A DNA stretch of 64,000 nt, from the NCBI GenBank assembly GCA_025449115.1, contig JAHLKC010000096.1, forward strand, positions 62,001-126,000. The letters are read 5' to 3'. The position numbers were made by a program, and so were the translations under genes. The DNA is from Chytridium lagenaria. Lineage: Eukaryota > Chytridiomycota > Chytridiomycetes > Chytridiales > Chytridiaceae. The notes under the pieces are model-generated. The model was not told the origin of the DNA. It saw nothing but the letters and a program-made list of their open reading frames with translations, and ran no database searches. This document shows, piece by piece, positions 9,698-20,649 of this stretch. The number at the start of each line of letters is the position of its first letter. Position 1 is the first letter of the stretch.

Positions 9698-12513
9698 ATG
9701 GAGGAAGGACCACAAAATATGAAGAACCGCATCGGGACGGCCTACGCAAGAGTGAGAGGATGGGGGCATGAAAACAAATAAAGAGCATGTATACTGACAT
9801 ACTTCAGAGTAACTCCTCGGCGACTGCTCACGCTGGGCATCGTCGGGTATGTTGGATATAACTTTTTTCGAGTGAATTTGGAGCAAAAGAAAGTGAGATC
9901 TTGGCATGCATTCCACCTCATTTATTCTCGTCCAGCTTCTGAAAGTGAATGATAATACCGTACTATCATGGAAGCTAGATAAGACAGTTATCATGGAGGC
10001 AGTTCCCACAGAAAATAAGATTACTGGCCTTCTTATGAATCGCTCGCAACAAGTTCTTTCTCTGTTGGATGTTCTTCGCGTTATTCGATGGGCCAAGAAC
10101 GATGATCGAATTAAAGGTTTGCGTACTTTACAGATTTTATCGGAATTGATTATATCGAAGGTATTGTCGTGGATATTAGCTCCGCGGGAGCTGGCCGAAA
10201 TCGCGTCGCTCTTGGTTTTGCGCAGGTCTGGGGTTTTTTCTGTTCTCCTTGTAAGCCTTTTTGAAGACCCAAGAGATACGCGATGCCGTTAAGAGTTTCA
10301 GTGAGGCAAAGAAAGAGAAGTTTGGCGCAGCAGGCAACGCCGTGGTAATTACAGATACCTTTGGTAGGTGTTTTCAAGCTTACTCGTGGGCTCCAGGACT
10401 AATTTATCAGAGTCACAGCTTCTCTATTACCTCGCAAGTGCATTTGATGAGATCAGAATGGAGCCGCTGGGGATGCTGCCGCTTGTGGGCTTTCACATTG
10501 TTCAACCGTTTTTTAAAAATACCTTGGACAAGCTTGGAATAGTTTTCCGATCTTATGCGATTGGCCCTTGGAAGTCTGTCAATGGAACGTTTACAGAACC
10601 CAAAGGCTGGACACCACCCCAGCGAGAGAACCTTACAGATATGCTAGGTGATCTAAATAATCAGCTAATAAGCGGTATTGAAGTCGCTCGAGGGGTTACT
10701 ATGGACTCCCGACATAAGGAGCACCCGGAGACGGTCAAGGCTTTGCTTGAATCATCGTCTCATACAGATAATTCTGTGGAAATATTTGAAGCTCAAGGCA
10801 GTCATTCATTAAGGTGGGGAAGTAAAAACTGAATGATGATGGTAATATTGTACATATTCGTTTGCAGGTGAAAAACTTGATGGATATTGCCCCTCTCTCC
10901 GCCGAGGAATGTCACAATACAGGACTCATAGATCGGCTCGCTTATAAGCTCGCCCCGTTCCGTGACTTTTTAAAATCCGGTAAAGAAGGAGATCAGAAGG
11001 TGAACACGATGACGCTACGGAGGTATATGGTTTCTCGTCTGGCGGAGATGGAGGAAGATGCGAATTTGGGGCTTCCGGTTCCATCTCAACCGACAGGAGT
11101 TACGTTTATTGGCCCCTGGACAGAAAGGTGGCAAGCTCCCAGTGACTGTTGGCCTAGTTTACCTTGTTGGGACTATCATGCGGGGCGATGGACCTTTTGC
11201 AAGTAATACTGTAGCCAGGGCTATAGTTGATGCTGCACGTGATAAAGACGTTGACGCTATCGTGTTCCGCATCGGTAAGGATTTCTTACTTATTGGTTAA
11301 ACTTAGTAATTGGCGAATGACATCTACGAACTAATTTAACTTAACAAAAAAGATTCTGGAGGCGGCGATGTTGTTGCCACCGAAACAATTTGGGACGCAA
11401 TAAAAGTTGCCCCAAAAATCCTTGAAGAAGCCTGTTATCGGTAAGCTGACGTTATAGAATTGTTTTACATATTTTACTAGCTTCATACGGAAATGTATCT
11501 GCCAGTGGAGGTAAGTTTTCACGTTTACAAATCTTGATTTTATGCACTAATTTTTGGCATGAATCAGGATATTATGCCAGCGCTGGCTGCGATCGTATTT
11601 TTTGCTCTCCCGGAACCATTACCGGATCCATTGGTGTTGCTGCAGCACGACCGCACATCACGCCAAAGTTTTTGAACCTCGTGGGAGACGTTCATGTTGA
11701 TGAAATCAGTTTTACTGAGGGAGCAAAAAACCTTTCTATACTTCATGATATGGGAAGTGACGAAAACCAAACCACCGCCTGGAGACGCTTCCGCGCGTCA
11801 ACTGAAGCTATTTACCGGGTTTTTAAGAAGAGAGTTACAGATGGAAGGGGCCTTACTGAGGAAAAGTTGGAGGATGTTGCGGGAGGTCGTGTATGGAGTG
11901 GCTTAAAGGCAAAAGAGCATGGTTTGGTTGATGCATTAGGTACAAATTTTTCTATTTTGCCTTTATGGCCTTTCCTTGTCTTAATGATTGTAAATTCCGT
12001 ACAGGCGGCTTAGAGAAGGCGATATCGGAAGCAGCCAAGCTGGGCATTATTGCTAAGTATGGATCCGCCGAGCAGGCTGCCGAGGAGCTAAGGCAAATGT
12101 GGAAGACGATACCCGGAGGCAGGACGTTCCTTGCGGATCGTTATAAATATGGGCATCCTGCCGCGATTGCTTCATCAAAGCAAAAAAATGATGAGAATCC
12201 CAACGAGCTTCTTAACACGTTAGAGATGGACCAGGATATTCAAATTGACATCTTCCCAAAGCCGCGTCCGTTTCTCAAGCGACTTGTGGAAGGAGACCCT
12301 CTTGAAGAGATTATTGGAGATGTGACCAAGGACGCATCAACGGCGCTCATGTCGTGGATGGAGGATGTGGTTCTCGAGAGGATTGAGAACAAGTGGGGTG
12401 ACTGTGTAAGCCAAGAAATAGTTGGCAGCTTGTGTAAAAATCGATGTGTTTATCATGTTGCTCTTATCCCCTTTCACATTACCTTATGCTACGATGCCTT
12501 ATTAATCGTGTAA
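9698..12513 (+). CDS. SPPA: SppA-type signal peptide peptidase (protease IV), two-domain form
   Basis: Membrane serine protease of the SppA/protease IV (S49) family, with a Ser-Lys dyad. Near the N-terminus RRLLTLGIVGYVGYNFF is one membrane anchor. Domain 1 includes YYLASAFDEIRMEPLG and the catalytic-Lys region GPWKSVNGTFTEP. Domain 2 includes VGLVYLVGTIMRGDG, VFRIDSGGGDVVATE and the nucleophile region NVSASGGYYASAGCDRI, then ITGSIGV. Length and order match the long bacterial/chloroplast form, so this is a complete enzyme with many short introns, hence nuclear. The first exon junction is uncertain: the donor near 9752 leaves a phase mismatch of one base, so the exact N-terminus may differ. 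Family members degrade membrane and signal peptides; location here (organelle or endomembrane) is unknown. Confidence 0.85.
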
Positions 12514-12583
12514 CCCTAAATACTGCTGTTTTCTGTAAAATGCATTTTTTAACAAACTGAAAACGAGCAAAAGACTAATACAA

Positions 12584-13134
12584 ATGACATTCACTAGCAT
12601 CGTCTCCTCATGGGTCAATCGGACAACTCGGTCTATTGCAACTACAGCCTACAAGTCCACCACCCTCCTCACATCCACTATCCACAATCCATTATCCACC
12701 GCATCCACCTGCCTCCGCTCAACCGCCATCCGATTCTACCGTGTCCACCCCAACCCTAAGCCTGAGACCAGCCAAGGCCGATCCGTATCTGCGCATGGGA
12801 TTCCAGTGTCAATGGCGTACTTTAAACTCAAGTCTGTGCTCCAAGAGTCGAGAGTGAGAGATGTGGCGAGATATCAGGAGAGGTTTGAGAGGAATCATGA
12901 TAAGAAGAGACGGAAGACGAAGCAGGCTGAATGGAGAAAGTATTTGGCGCATGTGAAGTCTCAAGTTTCGAAGGCAAAGGATCTGACATTTAGGTTGGTA
13001 TTTTGAGGTTCTTGATTTTCGCCTTGAAGAAGACACGTGCTGTTTTTGTTGCAACCTGCCTTTTATTCATTTTCTAACCGAACATGTCTTTGCGCAGGAC
13101 TTACTTGGAGAGGAAAACATACCAAGACATCTAG
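12584..13134 (+). CDS. MRP21: Mitochondrial ribosomal protein bS21m (MRP21-like)
   Basis: Small-subunit mitoribosomal protein. The N-terminal 70 residues are rich in Ser, Thr and Arg without acids, a typical mitochondrial presequence. Then come MAYFKLKSVLQESRVRDVARYQ and RFERNHDKKRRKTKQAEWRKYL, the basic helical bS21 body. The last exon may be either readthrough to a stop at about 13006 or a spliced end: donor GTTGGT at about 12993 and acceptor TGCGCAG at 13097 add RTYLERKTYQDI-stop. The spliced form keeps frame and is preferred. It starts about 70 bp after the SppA-like gene on the same strand. Confidence 0.75.
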
Positions 13135-14093
13135 AGCCTCGCCTATACTTGGTCTACAGCATGCCTTTTTTCAACGACCATTTTTTCGCTTTCATCTTCC
13201 GGCGTGAACATCCGTATTTGTTTGGATATGAACACCAATACACCTTGTTTATTCACAACTATTCATATTAACTCACAGTTAATGTTGAAATACGCACAGG
13301 GATGACTGATATAAGGATACAAAGTTTTAATACTTGGAAGTCTGGCCATACCCAAATAAAAAAATAAAATATATGAAGCACAGAGTGATGGTGCCGTCTA
13401 TATCTTTACTGCAGTATTTGATGGAGCAGAAAGTAAATCAAGGAGGGCAAACTCATCGTAAAAGCCATCATTCATTTTTAAGACGACGCGTACTATTATT
13501 AATGTTTTTCCGGCATGATAAGATATCCAAAGTTCACGAAAGAAGGGCTAAAAAACAAAACAAAAAATAGTCCAACCGCCAACCTCATGAAGATCAGAAT
13601 GCCTTTGATGCCTCCAATTTAAAGAACATCCCAGGCAGGATACAAATAGAAAAAGTGAAAAAAACAATTATGCAAAGGAAAATGTGGTTAAAGTTTTTCT
13701 CTTTTCTAATAACGGGTGGGATGTAAGGGAGGTTTTTCAATGTCGGTGATAGTATGGACAAAGGAATGTGTAAGGATTTGGCAGACAATAAAAATAAAAG
13801 ACCAACGTGGATAGGGCGCGAAGAACAAAAGCAAGAAGAATTAAACGAAACCCCAAAACTTCCATTACCCCCCATTCGCAACCTTCCCGGAATACTACAT
13901 CCATTCATGAAAAAAAAAATTTAGAGAAAGGTAGAAGGGGGGCATTTTACGAAAATAAAAATAAAGAAAGGATAGGTAATCATCATAAACAAACAGCAAA
14001 AAGCAGCACATAAACGGCGGCATTCTCAACCCCTTCTTTCCCCCTCAACATACAATATTACGTTAAAAAAAGGAGGAGTGACTTAGTCTGACG
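13135..14093. other. Convergent intergenic region, no gene seen
   Basis: Lies between the 3' ends of the bS21m and GSK3 genes. AT-rich with many A runs; only short antisense ORFs without recognisable domains. Expected to hold both 3' UTRs. Confidence 0.5.
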
Positions 14094-15799
14094 CTATTTG
14101 GGCGTGCTGAATGGCCACAGGTTGGGAAGTTTGTCCAATTCAATACCCTTCAGGCGAAGTGCGGGCTCGGCGTGGGAGGGATAAGAGTGCGGTTAAGATC
14201 GGGGCGGATAGAAAGCTCTATGTAAGGTGTAAGTATCCTAATATTAAGAGACGAAAAAAGACAAGAAAGACTCACCAAGAGGTGTAAAGTCAACAACGGT
14301 GGAAGCTCCTTCCCATTTGGCAATCTTGATTCAGGTCTCCTTAATTCATCAAAGAAGGGATGCGCCATGGCCTCAATAGCAGTAAGTCTAAGACTTGGTG
14401 TGTACTCAAGAAGCTTGCCAATCAACTCAATGGATTCGGGAGTGGTCGTCCGGGACCGGAAGACCTTAGACCATGAACAAGGCTTAATTTGAGGGAACTT
14501 GTACTCGGTGTAGTTTTCGTTCATTGACTTAATCTGCTCCCGGTCGGCGTTCCTAAACCTTGATAATCTCCACAAGCTGGTCAACCCCTGATTCTCCAGG
14601 GAAGAGGGGTTGACCAAGCATCAGTTCCGCCATTACGCAACCTGAGGACCAGATATCTAAAAGTGAAGAATAATGTTAAGTAAGTACATCGAAAACGTTG
14701 AATTCCAGCAAGATGGACTACAGTGGATTAAAGTCAGCCCTACCGATGTTAACGCCGTAGTTTTGTGCTTCCAAAGATGAGTTCTGGTGCCCTGTAATAC
14801 CGAGAGCAGATATAGCTAACGTTAGGCTCGCCTGCAACAAGAATCTTTGCACTTCCGAAATCGATAAGCTTAAGTACTCCTGATGTGGGATCCAAGAGCT
14901 TAATGCGAGAATGTTAGAAGCGGTTACGCCAAAAAAAATAATGCGGAAAAACGCCTGTAGCATTAATAACTTACTAAATTTGGGGCTTAATATCGCGGTG
15001 GCAGATGCCGAGGGAATGAATGTATGCTAGTGATCGAAAGAGTTGGTACATGTAGAGCTGTTATCCGAAACACTATTAGTTAAACGCTGATACTAGACAA
15101 GCCGACAGCTGTACAGAAACAAAAACAAACGTAAACAACTCTGTACCTTAATGCAAATCATAGGCATGGTCTGCTTCATCTTCGCGTAATGTCTTGAGGC
15201 TCTGTAGATAGTCTCCGGGACGAATTCCAACACCAAGTTCAAGAAAACCTCATCTTTCTTATCCCCATTGGAGTAAAAGAACGCCTTCAGCGCAACAATA
15301 TTTGGGTGCGAGACCAGTCTCATAATTTGAAGCTCTCGATTCTTAAACCTCTTGTCCTGAAGCACCTTCTTAATGGCTGCCTGGTCTCCAGAATCAAGAA
15401 GCTTGGCTTGAAAGACAACTCCAAAGGACCCGTTACCAATCACTTTGTAATTGGTGTAGGAAAGCTCGATTGATTCGCCTGTTTTGCCGTCGTTGGCGAG
15501 AACGGTTTACGACTTTAGTGGAATCAGGCTCATCTATGAGGTGGGCATAAATCAACGAATTGAAGTAAGGATTAGACAATGTTGACTCCATTTAGATTAT
15601 GGGTAAAGATGCAAGAAGAGTGTTCAGTGGAAAACACAGGAAAAACAAAGAGAGAGTGAAGGAGGAACGGAAACTCACTGCTGAGCTTGATTCCGTTGAT
15701 GACATTGTTTGAGCCTCCGGAAGGTGTCTTAGCCGCAACGGCAGCGCTGGCACTGTCCACAAAAGGAGGGTTCACTGCGTTCTTCTTCTTTGTCGACAT
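14094..15799 (-). CDS. GSK3: Glycogen synthase kinase 3 (shaggy-type) Ser/Thr kinase, with several frame breaks
   Basis: CMGC kinase of signalling and metabolism. Start at [12 protein letters not shown] (15799). Domains in order: [20 protein letters not shown] (Gly loop), [19 protein letters not shown] (catalytic Lys), HRDIKPQN (catalytic loop), [20 protein letters not shown] (activation-loop Tyr), [51 protein letters not shown] and [14 protein letters not shown]. The residues are near-identical to GSK3 throughout, but frame is lost at about 15507 (extra A), 14979 (missing A), 14760 (extra A), 14556 (missing T), 14543 (missing C) and 14175 (missing C), all in homopolymers. With the last shift allowed the protein ends at 14094 with PFSTPK; without it, at 14150. 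Conserved residues with broken frame suggest sequence error rather than a dead gene. Confidence 0.85.
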
Positions 15800-17380
15800 G
15801 ATGGTGAGAGTGGGTGGAATTCCTGTCGGTGAAGTGGTGTTGTTTGATGAATTATGGGTAACGAAGCGTTCGAGCAAAGAAGAAGTTCAACCAATCAACG
15901 GAGGTTCAACAACTCTGTAGTGGATGTGATGGGTGCGCTGTCGTTGATTCCGTTTGCTGACGAGTGAGCAGGAGACTGCTGCCGCTGTGGTTGGTGCTGT
16001 TGGTGCGGTGGCCACAGGGCGGAGATGAATATGGCAAGGCCTGTCTCACAAACAGGATTGATGATGGGACCTTTGGGATGACAGGGTAGCAAGCTTTGAG
16101 AGTCACAAGAGGGAAGATTGCCGGTGATGAGCCCTCGCGCGTGGATGGATGGTGTGAAATGTGGTAGCGTCCGCCTGGAGGGAAGGTGGGGAGGGTGGAT
16201 GGATGGATGGATGGATGGGTGGGTGGGTGGGTGGATTGATAGATGGATGGATGGATGGAAGGTAATGATTAACAAAAAGACCTCTAATTAATAAATGTTT
16301 TGAGGGTGCAATCACTCTACAGCAGCGAAAGCGAATGAGAGGAGGCTATGTGGAGGAATGTAAGGAACTGATGAAATGATGCGGTAAAAGAAGGAATTGG
16401 TCTTTGAGGAGGGATATGGAAGGGTCTGTTGAAGACCAAATAGCGTTCTGCGTTTTCGTTTTTCCTTCCGTGAATCACTCCAACGGCAGCGAAAGGGTGG
16501 GAGATTTTCTTCAACAGTATGATTGGGCAGGGTTGGGTTCGCTGTGAGGTGGTTTGACTTCCGAGTGGTTAGGTGGCGATCTTGGGTTTTTTATTTTGTC
16601 TTTGTGCCTCCCAAGGCTGAACCGGGTGTATCGCCTTAGGGATGGGAAACCAGACATGGATGGAGAAGGTCTACGAGACGGAGGTGGGAGAAGGAGGGAT
16701 ATGGAGAGAGTAGGAGGCACATATGACTAACCTGGTTGATGTCCTGTTGAGTTATGAGGAGTGCCTTCCACACACACACCGTTTAGATCCGTTTCTCTAA
16801 AGCACCGCAGGTCAGTCCTTGACACTTCCTATTAAGGATCTGAGGAGATGATGTAAGTGCACGAGAGAGCGGGGTGATGGGAATGGAAGGGAGGGAGGTG
16901 TTAGGATGGGTAGGAAGAGTAGTAGGCAAGAAGTGTTTGTTTTTGTTTTCTGACTTTCAATTTTAAAATCTAGGTGAGTGACCCAAACTAAGCGGAGGTT
17001 GGATTTTACTGTAGTGTATTGGACTTGCTCGGCCTGATCCTTCGGATGGATTCGGCAGGCTGGGGAGTTTGGATAACCTACACTTTCATTAGATTTCTTC
17101 TTCCTCAATCGCCCACCATCGTTCATGCAACGCAGCGCTTGACACTCAGGCGACGCCACACCTGGTTCTCAGCAATGCGTGTTGTGCACAAGCTTCACAC
17201 CTGCGTCACCTTCAATACTCTTCCAGTGCATTGGATCACTTGTCACAAGATTTGAGGAAATGAAGCGGCAGCATAGCTTATAATTCTTCAGGATGATATG
17301 TTTGATATTATGACAGCCATACGTCGTGTCTACCTCTATTAAAGAATACTCAAAGCAAAATAATATAGTCTACAATTCAT
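15800..17380. other. GSK3 upstream region, no gene seen
   Basis: 1.6 kb of presumed GSK3 leader and promoter and the ROK1 3' flank. It contains the GGAT/GGGT microsatellite and a degenerate direct repeat: AATCACTCTACAGCAGCGAA (about 16309) is echoed by AATCACTCCAACGGCAGCGA (about 16471). ORFs here are repeat translations. Confidence 0.45.
16195..16262. repeat. GGAT/GGGT tetranucleotide microsatellite
   Basis: Tandem GGAT units change to GGGT units and back to GGAT. A long antisense ORF of alternating His, Pro, Ser and Ile is only its translation. Confidence 0.9.
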
Positions 17381-19876
17381 TCAGTCCTCCTTCATCTTCT
17401 TCTCCTTGGATATATTAATCATATTCCTGTAAAGTGGCAAATAGTCAATGCATTAATCCTAGAAAGGCATAATCAGAACATTTTCGCTTACTTCTTTTTT
17501 GATATCTTCTTTTTGTCATAATCCGACATTGTGCTAATGGTCTTGCGCTGAATGGCTCTTTGCTTTAAATTCTTCTTTGTGTTTTTGCTGTTTGTATTGG
17601 AAAATAAATTAAACTCATTTGATCGGTAAAGAAAAATACGTACTCAGTATTTTTTATCGACAGCATCCAATCGGGAAAATCGCAGCCAGACTCTTTCATC
17701 ACATTAACAACTCTAAAAATAAAGAGAAAATAGTGTGATGGAAGCTTAGAGAATGCGGTTGAAGCAATAACAACAACAACTGGCGTGTATACAGCGCGTA
17801 CTCACAACTTAACGTGCGGTGCATCGTCCTTTGTAAAGAAGGTAACCGCTTCACCCGCCCTTCCAGCACGACCGGTACGACCTATCCTGTGAATGTAGCT
17901 TTGCACACTTTGAGGGAAATCGTAATTGATAACAAGGCGAACACCCTTGAAATCGATACCACGCGCCATTAAATCCGTCGCAATCAGTACCCAAGTCTTC
18001 CCTAACCTAAAGGCTTCAATAGCGGCGTCACGCTTTGAAGAAAGGACGCAAGCTTAGATAAAAATTAAAATTTAAAGGCACGAACCTGAGCCTTGGTTCT
18101 ATCAGCATGCATAACGTCCACGTTAATGCCATCATAGATAAGCTCATGGAAGAGTTCTTTTGCACGATCCACGCTTTGAACGAAAATGAGGACGGGAGGC
18201 TTCAAATCTCCCGCTTGAATCATTTGGCGAATTTCAATTAGCTTTCCGGATTCCTCGCCAACGTATTTTATACGCTGAACAATTGTGTCTGTCGCAGAAT
18301 TACTATTCGCATATTAGAGAGGTTTTGTACGATATTTAATGCAAAAGCCCATAATGAAAAGTACAACTTACGCGTGCCCAATAATAATACGAACGGGGTC
18401 ATCCATGAATGTTCTTGCAAGGGACTCGATTCCCGATGGCATTGTTGCGCTGAACAGAGATTTCCGTAGTTTAGGATGGGAACAAGAAGCAAAAATCTCA
18501 TCCATCTGCTCCAAAAACCCGAGTTCTAAAAGTTTATCTGCCTCGTCCAAAATTAGGTGCTTCACTCTAAAGGCAGGAATATAGCAGTCAGTCAACTTTG
18601 AAATTTATGTAAAATATCATGAAGAGAGAACGCGAATAAATTTGGCGCACCTGTCAAGCCGAATAAAATCTGATTGAATAGCGTGGACTAATCTCAATGG
18701 CGTGGTGATGACGATATCATACTTTAAGACTGGAGCTTTCGCCTCGTCGTTTGAAGAAACCATGGACTTTTCAAGAACACACACGCGGAAGGGTTTTCCT
18801 TTAATAAGAAGCTTGACTTGACGTTCGATCTAAATAAATAATTAACATTAAAATCAAACAAACGGCACCAAAAAAAAAAAACTTAATCGAAAGATCACGA
18901 AAAGAAGAGTATTAAAAAAGCCATGCGTACCTGCATCGCCAATTCACGCGTAGGGGAAACAATCAAAGCGCGGATTCCATCTTTTGATGGAGCTCCAAGG
19001 TCATGCAGTATGGGAAGAACAAACGCTAGCGTCTTTCCGGAACCCGTTGGCGCAATCGCCATAATCTCTCTTCCATGAATCAAAACAGGGGTGCTTTGCA
19101 TTTGGATAGCTGTGGGAATGGTATGGCCAAGACCCTCAAGGTTTTTTCGGAGAAAGGGTTTGAAACGGAAGCGTTTAGAAAGGTCACGGAAGGTCTTGGA
19201 AGGAGGTGGAACGTCGGTTCCTTGGACGCCAATACGGTGCTTTTTCCGAAAAACTGCTACCTAAGGCGCCGCGTTAGATCATAATTTTAAAAAGAACAAG
19301 GGGTAGGGCCAAACATAGAGTAAATACTAACCTCCTCTTCGTTTTCAAATTCATCCTCATATTCCTCTGTCAAATGAAGACCGCGAATGTTCAAAAACTT
19401 GTCGAACTCTTTTAAAGGGATAAAACCATTTCCTACCTAGCTCTTCCTCAACTTTCGTTCCTTCGGTTTTCCTCTTCTTTCTAGCTCCACTTCTTTCCTC
19501 TCCGTCATCCTCGCCATCTTCCGCGGGCCTGCTCTTAATCTTCTTTGCCGACGCATCCGCCTTCTTCTTTAGAGCTCCCTCCTCTTTTTTTGAAAGCGAT
19601 CCAAAAAAATCGACTTCTGGCGCGATGAGCTCTGAACTTAATGCAGCATCCACAGCCTTTTTCTTGCTCGCACGTTGAGCATCTTCCTAAAACAACGACA
19701 GTTTAGCGTAATTCCCACCCAAACCGAACAAAGAAGTGTGCAGGCATGGAACGCATGAAGTAAAGTAAGCTTCCTTCTAGAGTTCATTTACTTACAGCCT
19801 CAAATATATTAAGGTCCCTTCCAAACCGCTTCTTGTCAAAGCGAATGCCAGCTCCAAGGACATCAAATGGGTTCAT
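17381..19876 (-). CDS. ROK1: DEAD-box RNA helicase ROK1/DDX52
   Basis: ATP-dependent helicase of 18S rRNA / small-subunit biogenesis in the nucleolus. Start [21 protein letters not shown] at 19876. An acidic/basic linker follows ([16 protein letters not shown]), then [20 protein letters not shown], the ROK1/DDX52-specific stretch before the Q motif (GHTIPTAIQ). Helicase motifs: [46 protein letters not shown] and [11 protein letters not shown]. The C-terminus runs through [14 protein letters not shown] to EKKMKED-stop. Short introns separate about ten exons. One apparent one-base shift near 19440 (EEEL to [12 protein letters not shown]) remains; it may be an extra G or a missed splice. The [25 protein letters not shown] acidic region just after it is in the right frame. 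Confidence 0.9.
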
Positions 19877-19959
19877 GGCGGTCAATTGTCAGCGTTCAGA
19901 AAAAAAAAAAAAAAAAAGGATGGTTATGTATTTGTGCAACCTATATTCAGACCATCAGC

Positions 19960-20600
19960 GTTAGGTCAGGGTATTGTCATCTGGACATCCCATCGATGCG
20001 ATAATTGTAGATGTCCTCGTTGAGGAGAGGGCTGGCATCGACCACCACGACACCACCAAGGCAAGGGATTTCATAGAGTCAGAACAGCCATTTGTGGCCA
20101 GTGACAATTGTTCCTTTTCAAACCATTTAACGGCGTTGGGAACAACATATACATATCTTAGGTAGCAAGTTATATAACTAACCAAAAGCAAAACTTGCTA
20201 CAATCTTGATTGTTGCAGTGGAGAGTGGGGCTGTTGTGGATCTTTACGAGAAGGGTTACGTCAAAGACTCGGCGACCCTACTGCGAAGGACGCCATCAAC
20301 TATGGTAACTCGTAGAATAGATTGTTGATGTTTGTATAGTTTTACATGTTATTTGATATTCGACTATTATGGTCTAATCTTCTTACAGTTCGACGGCGAA
20401 CCTGTTGTCCAAAATCCATGTCGGCCAGTCACAGCGTTTAATCAGACTTTGCGTGATCTCTTTGGATGGCCAACCGCTGAGGTTTGACACGGACGACAAG
20501 TTGGCGTATGGACAACTTGAATTGTTTGGATACAAATCTGAAGAAAGGCTCATTTGTCTGAGGACAACTTTTGTGACAATTTTAGTCCTTTTTCAACCAA
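19960..20600 (+). other. Unidentified coding-like region, broken frames
   Basis: Gene-like pieces without a recognised family: GHPIDAIIVDVLVEERAG (19980), a stretch ending TALGTTYTYLR (20165), VESGAVVDLYEKGYVKDSAT (about 20217) and FDGEPVVQNPCRPVTAFNQT (about 20391). Possible introns open GTAGCA at 20163, GTAACT at about 20304 and end TTACAG at 20390. The reverse strand also carries a long open frame. It lies between divergent ROK1 and spermidine synthase, in a stretch with many single-base frame errors, so the true ORF cannot be fixed. It may be a small gene or a remnant. Confidence 0.3.
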
Positions 20601-20649
20601 GTTTTTTTTTTTCTTACCACGCAATTTTCTTCACTCCACTACATCCATC

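Noticed and set aside
15895..16315. Antisense ORFs rich in His-Pro-Ser-Ile repeats
   Set aside because: They are translations of the GGAT/GGGT microsatellite and show no domain.
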